Shown: positions 33,329 through 44,181 of the stretch, in pieces
Layout: each line of letters starts with the position of its first letter
How positions within the stretch are numbered: the stretch's first letter is position 1
Assembly (NCBI GenBank): GCA_039566865.1
Contig: CM076960.1
Location: forward strand, 15,606,501-15,670,500
Length of the DNA stretch: 64,000 nucleotides
Reading direction: 5' to 3'
DNA from: Aurelia coerulea
Lineage: Eukaryota; Cnidaria; Scyphozoa; Semaeostomeae; Ulmaridae
Made by a program: the position numbers and the translations under genes
The notes under the pieces: generated by a model
Database searches by the model: none
Told to the model about the DNA's origin: nothing
What the model saw: the letters and a program-made list of their open reading frames with translations, nothing else

Positions 33329-33776
33329 TATTCTTTTCGGATGTTTCAACCATATTTTTTTGAATGGCCGTACATGGCGCACGAATGATTGAATGGTTGA
33401 CTTTAATGAACTGCGCCAAATGAACAATCCTCGCACTTTTCTGATTCATGCATAGATTATCTATGATTCATGTTATGCACAAACCCCAAATATTCATTTA
33501 ATGAAAGGTTCTAGACTTATTGCAATTCGTCCCAGTTTTCGCTCGCAATTACGAAAACTTTTTATTACCTCACCTGGTGAACACGTTTTTTGGATCAAAT
33601 ATATATGTTGAAGGAGCAAAATCTACGACGAATTATAATCAGTATAGTAAGATTGCAAACCCCTTGCAAACCTGGCGTGGCATTTAAAGTTAAAGGGCCT
33701 CCCTATGTGAGCCCATGCTTTATACCAACAACCAAACGATCTGATCATTGTCAAAGAACTTTGGCGTGGGGAGTGC

Positions 33777-34122
33777 ACGGGGGGGGGGGAGGGGTTCTTC
33801 CATAGTATAGGTATTTGGGGATGTGCCGCGACGAAAGGTCTTGCAAGGGTATCATTTTGACAATATTGCTCCAACGAACGGGGATGGTATCATATTTGGT
33901 ACCAATTTGACAATATTGGTCCAGGGAATGGGCTGGTCTAGCCAAGGGTGCCATTTTCGGGGTCATTTTCGTAAAAATTGGTGCAGGGAATGGTCAAATT
34001 GGTCTAGCCAAGGGTACCATTTTCGTAAAAATTAGCCTAGCCAACGGTACCATTTTGAATATGCTCGCGGCAGACCCCTACTCGAAATTTAGCCAAGAAA
34101 CCCCCCCCCCCTCTCCCCGTGG
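33777..34122. mobile_element. G-tract-ended element, copy 3
   Basis: ACGGGGGGGGGGAGGGGTTC at the left, CCCCCCCCCCTCTCCCCGTG at the right, exact 8-bp flanking repeat GGGAGTGC (33769-33776 and 34123-34130). The interior repeats units such as GGTATCATTTTGACAATATT and AGGGAATGG. Confidence 0.86.
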
Positions 34123-34140
34123 GGGAGTGCTGTATGAAAT

Positions 34141-34587
34141 CCCAAGGGGGGTACTCAGGTATATTTAGGAAAGGGGTGCTCAGGCTGGGGTACAACGCAT
34201 CAACCCAAAAAAGTAATTTCTTGCATGAAAAAAGACCCAAAAAAATAATTTTTCCGACCTTACATACCCAAAAGTTATGAAGTGAGTATCTTAAATCTGC
34301 ATAAAAATGCCCTAACTGATTAGTCATAATGTGTTTAGATATTTATGTTTTTTTTATTTTAGTACTGTTACTTGACTCTAATTTTGTTTGTAAATTGTAT
34401 TTTCCCCAATTTTTTTTACTTTTTCTCATATTTGAGATCCAAAGAAGTAAGCCAGAATTTCTTGAACCCAAAAAAGTAACTGTACAAATCATTGATCCAA
34501 AAAAATAATCCTTGCCTAAATTTTAGACCCAAAAAGTAACCTGAGCATCCCTGTCCTGAATATACCAGAGTACCCCCCCCCCCTGGG
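34141..34587. mobile_element. G-tract-ended element, copy 4
   Basis: CCCAAGGGGGGTACTCAGGT at the left, GAGTACCCCCCCCCCCCTGG at the right, exact 8-bp flanking repeat TATGAAAT (34133-34140 and 34588-34595). It starts 18 bp from copy 3. The interior repeats AACCCAAAAAAGTAAT. Confidence 0.88.
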
Positions 34588-34859
34588 TATGAAATAGTAA
34601 TTTGTTATGATTGCGAATAACTGACATATGCAAATAATTATTAACGCATTGTAGAAGAAAGAACAAATTTTCTTTCTGACAATACCCAAACTCGTTCCCA
34701 GGCCCCAAACGGTCTTCTCGCAATCTCAACCATCGACCGATTTGACGCAGGAGTAATGAATATGTTATCAGTATTGACGCAGGACTAATGGCCGTTGTAT
34801 CAAGGTTGGACGGTCCCTAGCCTGCGCACAGACTTTACTATTTTGCGGAGGAGGAAAAG

Positions 34860-35235
34860 AACCTTCATCTATTAAGAACCTACAGCCTGAAATAATATAT
34901 TTTGTACCCAATAAATAAGAGCTATTTCAGGCTGATATCTCAACTAGGTTCTTACTAAAGCGTTACATTCATTCATTGGGAAATAAATGCTATCTGTTTG
35001 CCAATGAACCTCTTTTGTGAACTCTAAAACATTACTCGCAGAACTGTGATAGGGAGGACCTGCAAGGTAAACTGGGTAAGCTTGGGTTGAAGTGGATAGG
35101 GCCAAGAACGTAAATAAATTTGGGTAATATTTAGATTCACACATTTTCCTATGTTAAGAACCTACACCCCCTACACCCTGAATACTGGATGTGCCTCATA
35201 GCACAAGAACCTAAACAGGCTGAGTTTATAATCTT
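34860..35235. repeat. Cluster of AAGAACCTA..CAGCCTG / TAGGTTCTTA repeats
   Basis: TTAAGAACCTACAGCCTGAA, CTCAACTAGGTTCTTAC, TTAAGAACCTACACCCCCTA and AATCTTAGGTTCTTATG are inverted copies of a short element end. Single copies occur near 1930 and 53135. Confidence 0.6.
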
Positions 35236-35999
35236 AGGTTCTTATGTACGGGTTTTTACTGTACTATATTTTGCAAACACTTGCACACACCAATTTAGAC
35301 TAAAAATGTAATGAGCAAATTCTTCAAACACAACCTACTGCAGGATTTATGTTGCTATGATTTGACGAGACTTGCAGGTGTGCTAATTAGAACATTGAGA
35401 TATGTAATTGAACACATGCTGCTACGAATAATAACAATTCTTCCATCTTAATCTTTCAGAAGTGGTATGCCACAGACAAATATTTTCACTTAGTTTGAGA
35501 AACTGAAACTTGAAAGATCTTGAAAGAGATGGAGATTTCCTTCTTCATTTTCAAAACTATAGCATTCAATGCTGAATTCTTCTTCTCGTTGATACATGCC
35601 ACTACATAAAGTGACTCCTTTAACCCTAATAGTGGTTGGGCTACCTGAAACATCCTATTTTGGTTGGGGGAGGGGGCAGACAATCCCTCTTCCTAACTCT
35701 TGATTGGTGGTTGGAGCTATTCACATTGACTCTGGATAGAGCAACCAGATTTGGTGTACAGCCCTAGGCATGTACTTGATTGATGGACAGAAAACAATAG
35801 AATTTCCAACAAAACCATAGTATGGTGATACGAAGGTCTAATATGGTGGTACGCAGGAGTCTGTTGCTCTTCTGGTTTACAATTTAGATATTTGACGTCC
35901 TCGTGATGATATTAATAATAATATAATAATAATATTAAGAAGAATAAAATTGAACTAAAAGCACCATAAAAAAACAACAGAAAATAAAATATATGAAAA

Positions 36000-36275
36000 A
36001 ACACAATGTTATTTGTCAAAAACGTTTCGATTAAAATCTTCATCAGTTTACTTTACAACTCCGGACAGCCAGGTTTATATACAATGTAAATAAAATTAGA
36101 TTAACATAAAAATTACATAAAATCAAATTAAGAAGAATATTAAGAAGAATATTAAGAAGAATATTAATAAATTAAACTAAACTACCATCAAAAATTAACA
36201 GAAATAAAATGAATAAAAACACAACTGTTAAAATCTTGGAACGTTTCGATTAAAAATCTTCGTCAGCATTACTTT
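36000..36275 (-). mobile_element. Penelope-like tandem repeat with two hammerhead-like cores
   Basis: Two direct repeats about 220 bp apart carry, on the minus strand, CTGATGAAGATTTTAATCGA + AACG (36046-36023) and CTGACGAAGATTTTTAATCG + AAACG (36266-36242). Both keep the hammerhead core CUGANGA and GAAA around a small GAU/AUC stem. Penelope-like retroelements carry such ribozymes in their terminal repeats (established). Stems I and III were not verified. AAGAAGAATATT short repeats lie between them. Confidence 0.5.
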
Positions 36276-36349
36276 CTAATAATATTAATAATAATAGTAC
36301 CTTATTTAATGTTAGTTTCACGATAGTGTGAGCACTAATATACACTAAC

Positions 36350-36532
36350 ATGAAGCAATTTAACCTCGAGCAAGTTGAAATATAGAAAATGCTGTGATTC
36401 TGTAATTAATCAAGATATCGAAAAATTCGACGGTAGACTTGTAACAAAGTACCAGAAGTTCCTTTTAAGCTATTCAATCAAAAGAAAGAATCAACAGTCA
36501 CTTCCACCATCTATTTTAAAGACTTGAAGCCA
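36350..36532. mobile_element. Right-half relic of a TAGGGCTC/TAGGTTCC fold-back
   Basis: AATCAAGATATCGAAAAATT, CGACGGTAGACTTGTAACAA and AAAGACTTGAAGCC follow the right half of the 45211-45714 type. A possible left relic is at 35800-35905. Confidence 0.55.
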
Positions 36533-36533
36533 T

Positions 36534-36910
36534 GCACGTATTTTTTCAAGAAGAAACTGCCCATAAGAAACTTAACTCTCAGATCGCCAAACAATTAAGA
36601 AACTCCAGTACTGGGAAAATGAAACTTAAGAAACTATTCATTTTGATAAAGGAATTCCTTAACATAATTTTACTTTATTTTCATTTGCTTTTTCACTTTT
36701 TTCTTCTCTCATATTACACGGAACGTACTTGAGTAATGTTTGAACACTGGAAAGGCTTTAAAAACTTTGTTTTGAAATATTCACGAGGGTGGTATTAAAC
36801 ATAAAGATTGCTATGGAACCTCGTGAGAAGCTCCGAGTACTTAAAATCTCATAATTTTAAGAATCTTTCAGTACTGGCTCGAATGCTTAGTTTCTTATGA
36901 AGAAATACAT
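36534..36910. mobile_element. MITE with iterated AAGAAACT, family B copy
   Basis: CAAGAAGAAACTGCCCATAA at the left, TTAGTTTCTTATGAAGAAAT at the right. It is closely similar to 10873-11268. Confidence 0.75.
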
Positions 36911-37154
36911 ACAGCGCAGCTTGATAAAATGCAAGAAGTCAACTTACCTGCAAAGCCAAAACGCGCTTGTGTTAATGACCAGCGTCTTTTTCTTGAACAG
37001 ATGTAGACTCATTCAACGATGAAGAATCCTAAGAGTATCATCTTCTACAACCCGGCTTTCTTTGCATACACCCAAAAAATTATTAACTGATAAAACTGAA
37101 CATTTTCTTTCAGGGGGGCGACACCCTTAAGTATCATGACTGCGAATATTTGAT

Positions 37155-37545
37155 TAATAAGAAACTAAGATCTCGTATGCATTCATGAAAATTTCATGAC
37201 CATAGTTTTGTAAAACCACGCCTTCTGTTTATACATTGTGAAACCACGCCTTCTGATTAAACAATATACAAGTCTTGTATACAGAGTAATGCAGCACAAC
37301 GAACAAACGCAAGGGGACGTATTTTTTTTATGAAAAATAAGAATTTGAGCCAGAGCTGAAAGTTCCTTAGAATTCTCAGATTTTGAGTACTCAGAGTCTC
37401 TTACGAGTTTCTTCAAGGTTTCATAACAATCTTTGCTGATCACTACCTGTGTTCACCAATAATTCATATCTTATGCACGTCGATGCACGTATCATTTTGT
37501 AACTTACAAGTAACTCGATTCTCGGATCGCCAATGATTCAGAAAC
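37155..37545. mobile_element. Diverged family B MITE, inverted
   Basis: AATAAGAAACTAAGATCTCG at the left and GATTCTCGGATCGCCAATGA at the right; the order is reversed relative to 36534-36910. Confidence 0.5.
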
Positions 37546-37704
37546 TACTTTCTATATAAATATAAAAGTGGCGCAAGCCATTTGCGGTCCAATTCTAGCC
37601 TTTCAGTATTTCCTGTTGACGTAGATCAGTTACCCAAATATGGCGCGGCACGTGTCATGGACTGTTGTATTCGCACAGCTATTTTTATCAAGGGTTTATA
37701 GAGC

Positions 37705-38222
37705 ATAGGTTCCAAATCTTTAAAGAGGCTAGTGTAAAATTCAATGACCTATTTTTTGAACAGAATGACTTCAAAGAAACTTTAGCTATTTCTCTATAAT
37801 TCTACCGTTGGACTTCGCTGAAATCTTCAATATTTTCAGAAATAGAATTTTTTTCTTCTTCTTGAAGAATTCAAGAAAAATTTTCAAAAAAACTTAAAAT
37901 CATCGTCATTTCTACACTGTTTGGCGCAACATGAAATAAGTTCGAAGAAAACCATAGTTTATGGATGTCTACAATATGGTATCAAGCAAAAGTCTGTCAC
38001 ACTTCTGGTTTATGATTTAGAAATTTGATGACGTCACATCCTCAAATGTGTTGAAATGTAAGATACGCTGTAATTTAAAAAAATATTCAAAACTTCTAAA
38101 AAGTCCAACGGTAGAATTATAAATAAGTATCAAAACTTTCTTTCAAGACACTCAATCAGAAGAAATAGTTGATAGAATTTTACACCCACATTTTTACGCA
38201 GAGTTAAAGATTTGGAACCTAT
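37705..38222. mobile_element. ~518-bp fold-back, TAGGTTCCAAATC ends
   Basis: TAGGTTCCAAATCTTTAAAG at the left, AAAGATTTGGAACCTA at the right. The interior includes ATTTGATGACGTCACATCCT and mirrored TTCTACCGTTGGAC / GTCCAACGGTAGAA. Confidence 0.85.
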
Positions 38223-38331
38223 GTGGGCTTATAGATTCTAAATTTCCAGAATCACTATCAACGTGCGATAACTTTTACCTTCTGCTTTGCTTATATACCT
38301 TGCAGTCCCTTGGACCGTATTCTATGCCGTA

Positions 38332-38674
38332 TACGTATTTTGTTATAAGAAACCGCTTATAAGAAACGGTAGGCTCAATTTTTCGAAAGTTAAGAAACAA
38401 CCCTACCTGAATTGAAAAAGCTAAGAAACTTCTGTAATTTGCAGTTTTAATTTTTCCAGCGCACTCACAAATGTTTTGATTTCGTACAGTTATAGCAACT
38501 GTTTGGACATTATTTTGAGTGCGAATTATGTTATTTACTTGTTTTGAGACTCTGCACTTCTGGCATTAAACATATAAGAAACATGTAAGAAACTTTTGGT
38601 AGCAAAATGGCCCAAAAATTTAAGAAACTGCCTACCAGCACCGGACATTAGTTTCTTATAAAAAAATGAGTGTA
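38332..38674. mobile_element. MITE with iterated AAGAAAC (family C)
   Basis: TACGTATTTTGTTATAAGAA at the left, TTAGTTTCTTATAAAAAAAT and GAGTGTA at the right; about nine AAGAAAC words. Confidence 0.75.
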
Positions 38675-39017
38675 TCCTTTTTTGTTTCACAAAAGTCACC
38701 CTTGATTACAAAACGTCTGTCCGTGAAGTAAGCTACAGTATCCCCCTAAATTTTAAAATCCTACCTGAAACCATTCCCTAAGAGAATCTATATACTGTAA
38801 CAGGTAAAATTGTGTACTTCGTAAATAACTAATGAAGTGTAATTGTTAGTTTCTAAAACAGAACACCATAGTATATATAGAGATATGAATTCTCTATCAT
38901 TTGCGACAATCTCACATTCATCAGCAAATGATGTATCAATTCTAGGCTTTAAGCAGGTCAAGGCATTGGAGAACATATCAATTTTTTTATAAGAAACCAT
39001 GACCTTGAATTTGACCA

Positions 39018-39440
39018 TACACGTTTTTTTTATAAGAAACTGGGTTATAAGAAACTATTACTACGATGACCAAAAATTTAAGAAACTCTAGTACTACGCT
39101 CAAAAACAGTTAAGAAACTCTAAAACTTTATTTCTGTATGTCTCTCTTATTCTATGTCTCTCTAACAAAGGTACCTTCGTCTTTTCTTGACTTTTAACTG
39201 CAAAATCGGTAAATTTTTGCCTTGATGTGCATGGCTTCTTCTTGATGACAATGTCAATGCAAAATGGAAGCCCTTTCTCGCGAAGAAGGCTCAACTTCGA
39301 ACAATACTGCAATTTTAGGCCCAAACAAATAAGAAACTAATTAAGAAACTTTTGCTACTAAAACACCGAAATTTTAATGCGAAATTAAGAAACTTTTAGT
39401 ACTAAGTGCTGATCCAAGTTTCTTATAAAAAAAACGTGTA
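39018..39440. mobile_element. MITE with iterated AAGAAACT, family A copy 3 (inverted)
   Basis: Same ends and interior as 32906-33328. Confidence 0.88.
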
Positions 39441-39589
39441 GTCAATAGTGTTTATTTCTATTGACTATGATTTGACCCATCACTGAAAGTTTTTTAAGTT
39501 CCTATGATTTTAGTATTTAGGGTTTCTGAACAGTTTCATGGAAGTTTGATGACATCTTGATGTTTACATTAGAAGGCAAAGTTGCGGTT

Positions 39590-39703
39590 TTTAGCGCTAA
39601 GCACTGGGACTGCAGGAGCACAGAAGATCTAATTGAGTCCGCAACCCCTTGTCATGACGCTCAAGTGGTTGGGCTCCACCTGGGATACCCAGTCCGCCTG
39701 AGC
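39590..39703 (-). mobile_element. tRNA-derived SINE fragment, minus strand
   Basis: The complement of GGCGGACTGGGTATCCCAGG and the GTCATGACAAGG body matches 9546-9790. Its right end is cut by the fold-back at 39704. Confidence 0.6.
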
Positions 39704-40207
39704 ATAGGTTCCGAATCTCTAAAAAGGTTGGTATAAAATTCAATGACCTCTTTCTTTGAACCGTATGGCTTCAAAGAAACTTCAACTGTTTTGCTACAAT
39801 TCTACCGTTAGACTTTTCAAAAATCTTCGATATTTTCAGATTCAGAGTGTTTTTCTTCTTTTTCAAGAACTCCAAGAAAATTTTTCAAAAATAGTTTGAA
39901 ACCACCGTAATTTCTAAACTGTGTGACGCAACATGAAATAATTTTCAAGAAAACCATAGTTTGCGAATGTCTACAATATGGTATCAAGCAAAGGTCTATC
40001 ACTCTTCTGGTTTATGATTTAGAAATTTGTTGACGTCACATATAAAATGCGCTGTAATTTAGAAAAATATGCGAGATTTCTGAAAATTTCGAAGGTAGAA
40101 TTATAGGTAAGTAGCTACAGTTTCTTTCAAGCCATTCAATTAGAAGAAATAAGTCATAGAATTTTACACCCACCTTTCTATGCCGATTTAAAGATTTGGA
40201 ACCTATG
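39704..40207. mobile_element. ~504-bp fold-back, TAGGTTCCGAATC ends
   Basis: Mirrored ends as in 37705-38222, including AGACTTTTCAAAAATCTTCG and TGACGTCACATATAA. It appears to have inserted into a SINE. Confidence 0.83.
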
Positions 40208-41028
40208 CTGTCTGCCTGACCGCCTTGGCTGCAACTGCGCCACAACACCTTGAACAGGTGCGCCACAACACTTTTGCATCATGTGCCCTCGTGAACATTT
40301 CACAACGATGCTTTATGAAGCAGCAACAGTGTCTTGACATTACTCCAGTGCCTTACGATAAATGCAGTGCAAAACGAAAACGAGCGAAGGTAAAGAGAAA
40401 ATATACATTGGATGTCCTCGACCAAGGGCGGTAGGAAACACTAAATTTAGAAAAAGGTTTATGTGTGATACATTGAGTTCGTGAATATATAATTGAAAAC
40501 AAGTTGAAAACAAGATATATCACGAACGAAATGATATATTCACAAATTCAATTTTTGGTCATCTGCTTTTACTTTAAAAATATCTTTCTTGTTTAGTTTC
40601 CTTTCATGGGGGAGGGGGGGGTCCTGTCTCGATTAGTTTCTCTACTTTGAGGACAACCTCCCTAAAAATCATTCTAAATACTGTACAAATTGTAATGCTG
40701 ATTTATGTAATCCTATAATTTTCATTGTTTTCTGCATGTAGATTGTTGATTTTCATATATTCAAAATTATGCATCGTATTTGTTAACTTGTTATTGTAAT
40801 TAGAATGATTGTTAAATGAGATGAAACTGAAACACTGTTGGCCAAGTCTTAAAAATTTCTTGAGAATTCTCCCATGAAATTGTAAGAAATATTTTCATGA
40901 AAATGTTTTACATTAGAAAAAGAAGAAACATCTGACACATAGCATAAAACCTTGATTACATACTTTCAAAGCAGTTATCTATTTAAGATTCACACAGTAT
41001 TTTATGTCCTCCTTTGCTAACTTAACAA

Positions 41029-41408
41029 TTAAGCCAGTGATATTTTTGTATTTTCTGAGCTATCATTAATTTTCTCAGATTTTTCAGATGTCTCATTTAA
41101 TGTTGTGTCGTTATTATTTGCCATTATCTGTCCCCCATCATTTGACAAACTTTGCTCCTTTTCAGAAACATACCCTAATGCCTCCAATTTCTTTAAAGCT
41201 GTCTCTCGTTCTCCAATAACTATCTTGATTTGTGCCATTGACTTTTTCACCTTCATTATCCGCTCAGGGTTAGGCATGGGAACTTGTAAGTTCTTTGCTT
41301 CAGCCTTTACCGTTTGTAGCATATTCATCTCTTTTAACAAGACATACCAAAGTTTGTGCAAATCTTCATTACTTTTCTGTCTTAGATCTGATACGTGCCA
41401 TCGCCTGC
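41029..41408 (-). CDS. MRPL47: MRPL47 exon 2: uL29 domain and stop
   Basis: Acceptor TTCTTTGAAG, then GRRWHVSDLRQKSNEDLHK in phase with exon 1 and a stop at 41029-41031. No canonical AATAAA was recognised in the first tens of bases downstream. Confidence 0.92.
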
Positions 41409-43744
41409 CTTCAAAGAAAAGCAACATACTAAGAACTTTTCACCTGTAATCCTATGTTAACCTCAACTTTAAATTCGATAGTTTTAAGCCTTTCCAGAAA
41501 ATGAAATAGTTTGTCTGAAAAGTTACAGTACCTGCCTTGTTCACAAAATTGCTATTTAGCCAAACATAAAATAGTATGGGGGTAAACAACCAAAAGCTTC
41601 AAACTGGCCAAAGCAAGCACAGGTGCAATATGTACTTATCACACTTAATGCAATCACACAATTATTGGTAAAGTCTTGGAGCCAGTGATGATTGCAATGA
41701 AAAATCATATTTTTGTTCAATGCAAACCTGGTTGATTGCAAGACGTTACCAATAATGTCCTACTCTAGTTCAGACAGTAATGATTCCAAGCTGTACTGTG
41801 CAATCAAGATTGGAGCCACTGATTTACATGTGTAAGTACAACAATGAGTGCATTGAATGTCACAGAATCAATTAACAGGTAAAACAGTGGTGCAATCTGT
41901 ACCTATCACACACAATGACTTTGCATGCAGTGCTTGGCTTCCAATGTTGAATATTACGATTAACCAAAAAAATTCAGACTGCTCAAAGTAAATGTATCAG
42001 ATTCTTTTTGAATCTGAGTAACAGAGCACATATAGGAGTAGACAAATTTAAAACTTTAAACTGGCTCCCCACTAAAGAAAGGTTTGAGCAATGCACTGCT
42101 GCAAAGGTTTTCAAATTTTTTGATAATGCAGCCTCGTCATATATGTAGGAAATGTTCTTACCAGTTGGCCAGAGCCGAGTAACTCGAAGATCTAAAAACA
42201 AACTGATGCAACCTTTCCGAAAAAGCAAAGCAACACAGGACAAAATGGTCTCTCATATTTAGGACCTAAAATATGGAACAGCCTACCCTGCAACAAACAT
42301 CAACAGTTTCAAACATGAGATCAAAGACCAATTCTTTAAAAATCTCCAAAGCCTTACTGATAGTCCCTACATATATTATTAGAAATCTAAAAACAACCAA
42401 TAACAATGCTTATTCATCATTAAATCAAAGATTTTATTTCCGGTCTAGACAAAATTCTATTTGCCATGAAAACTTTTTATTTCTTTTCTCGAAAACTTTT
42501 CTTTCTTTTTCCTTTTGAATAGCACTCCTTGAGGGACCATTATGGAAACAAGGTCGCATTGACCTTTTAACGCTATCCCTGCCATCTTTAACCATGGGGT
42601 GTTTTTAAATTAGATTATTAAATTAGATATGTAGTTTTTGCCTGTAATTATTTTAAATTTATAGATATTGTAATTAGTTTTCTTTTCTTTTATAACTAGG
42701 TATATTTATTTTTGATGGCAAAAGTTTACATACATACATACATACATACATATGCAATCCTGTACAAAAATACAAGGCTAAACTTGGCCTTGTACAGGCC
42801 AAGTTTTAGCCTTGTAGAGGGGATTATGACCTTGTTATGACCTTGTACTAACCTTGGAAGAAAATTACAAGGCTATACGTAAGATTCCAAGTTGCAACCA
42901 GCCTAACACAAGGTTTCCACAAGGCTTCTACAAGGCTAATTAGCATTTTTCGAGCCATTTACAAGGTTACAGCAAGGCTATTCCAGGCTATAACAAGGTT
43001 ACAAGGCCATAACTACAAGGCTTGTACATGGCTATTACATGGCCTTGTATTTTCGTACAGGATCACAAGAGAACTGGTGTGTATTGGAGCCAGCAATGAT
43101 TGTGCTGAAAATCATAGTATAGATCAATATCAATGGAATCTTTATTGGTTGCATGCAAAGACAAAAACTAAACCAATGCTCCAAGTGCAATCTTTACTGA
43201 TTCCACGCTGGTGTACTGTACTGTGCAATCACAATGTGGAAATTGCACCACTGTTATACCTGTGATTGATTGGTCACTTTTAAGTTCTTCTTCTCTAAGG
43301 CATGTTGTTCCTAGAAATTAGTATAAATCCTAAACCAAGAAAAGAAATTCCTTGCGTTCCTGTCCTGGCAATCAAAACAATCATGATTATATTGATTGTT
43401 CAAGATTTTAACATTGTATCAGTTCAAATCATTTAGATCTGGCAGGCTGAATTTGAATGAAATCTTGATTGTTTTGATTGCCAAAGGAATGCAAGGATAT
43501 TGTAACTTTTACTTAGGCCCATTTGATTATTTATAATACATTTTTCTTTCTTACCAGTCTTCACTTCTTTTGGGCCTGGTCCACCAGATTCATAAACGCC
43601 AGGTGGGAAAAATTCTTCTAATCCTTTTTTTAACACATTGCAGCTAATGCTCCTTAGTCCCTCGATGCTAGCTTGTGGCCTGCAAATTCTATGACAACAG
43701 TTGAATGTTGTTCTTGCCAAAAACATAGCTTTTCTTGCGGCCAT
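41029..43744 (-). CDS. MRPL47: Mitochondrial ribosomal protein L47 / uL29m (gene span, two exons)
   Basis: Exon 1 (43744-43555) and exon 2 (41408-41029) join in phase to 189 residues. Exon 1 begins MAARKAMFLARTTFNCCHR, an Arg-rich presequence expected to target mitochondria, and contains KKGLEEFFPPG. Exon 2 holds the uL29 signature DLRQKSNEDLHKLWYVLLKE, then PMPNPERIMKVKKSM. The product sits in the mitochondrial large ribosomal subunit near the exit tunnel (family knowledge). The human protein is about 250 residues. Here the basic C-terminal extension is replaced by a short acidic Ser/Asn/Glu-rich tail before a stop at 41029, unless a further exon was missed. It is divergently arranged with the sarcoglycan gene. 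Confidence 0.93.
41960..42756 (+). mobile_element. LINE 3' end with (TACA)n tail
   Basis: Broken frames read SKCIRFFLNLSNRAHIG, FKTLNWLPTKERFEQCTAAK and KYGTAYPATN, the LNWLP..ER and W(N).LP motifs of a non-LTR polymerase tail. It ends in a (CATA)n microsatellite at 42728-42752. It lies in the MRPL47 intron region, opposite strand. Confidence 0.75.
42759..43062. mobile_element. ~304-bp element built on ACAAGGCT words
   Basis: CCTGTACAAAAATACAAGGC at the left, GGCCTTGTATTTTCGTACAG + G at the right. ACAAGGCT/AACCTTG-type words recur more than fifteen times. It lies in the MRPL47 intron. Confidence 0.85.
43345..43497. repeat. Inverted repeat in the MRPL47 intron
   Basis: TTGCGTTCCTGTCCTGGCAA with ATCAAAACAATCATGATT at the left, AATCTTGATTGTTTTGATTG with CCAAAGGAATGCAA at the right. 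Confidence 0.65.
43555..43744 (-). CDS. MRPL47: MRPL47 exon 1: presequence and start of mature protein
   Basis: ATG at 43744, donor GACTG|GTAAGA, 190 nt, phase 1 out. The ATG is the first in frame and begins a presequence rich in Ala, Arg and Ser without acidic residues. Confidence 0.9.
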
Positions 43745-44144
43745 TTTGGTTATTTTGCTCTAATAAACTAGCCTCGTATTAGTTAAAAATTGCGGCTTCG
43801 CAGCCAGCAAAGGACAGCACCTGTTTTCTTGGAAGCCTACACTTACAAATGTTTTCAGAAACTTATCAAACAGTTTAAATTCTTTCAGCATTGATTCTTT
43901 CTTCATAGGCGCTTTAAAGAATTGTTGTTCACAGTCTTTTGAAAAAAGGCATGGATTTGATTTTGTTTCTCTTCTGGACAACAGCAAAGTGAAAATGTTT
44001 GTGTCGTTGTGAAGGAAATTGCCTCTTCTTCGATCTGTTCAGTCTTTTTGTCAAGTCGTTGCTGTTGTTGAGTTTGGGTTGGGTGCGTCAACAAGACTGA
44101 AGAAGGAGGCAAGGGAAAGCTGCTCACAACACATCTTTCACGAA
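43745..44144. promoter_or_regulatory. Putative bidirectional promoter between MRPL47 and sarcoglycan
   Basis: The two start codons are 400 bp apart and point away from each other, so both 5' UTRs and promoters must lie here, unless either gene has a further non-coding exon. No TATA box at a convincing distance was recognised. Confidence 0.5.
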
Positions 44145-44181
44145 ATGCCGAAGTTATCATTGCTATGGCAGTTGGTATTTG
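44145..44181 (+). CDS. SGCE: Sarcoglycan exon 1: start of signal peptide
   Basis: ATGCCGAAGTTATC with A at -3, 12 codons, donor TTTG|GTAAGG, phase 1 out. Joined to exon 2 it forms a basic n-region and a Leu/Val/Phe hydrophobic core. It was chosen because phase and signal-peptide character both fit; transcript data would settle it. Confidence 0.66.

Noticed and set aside
40225..40434. 69-codon plus-strand frame next to MRPL47
   Set aside because: Starts at the edge of a fold-back element, no known motif and no convincing splice context; could be chance.
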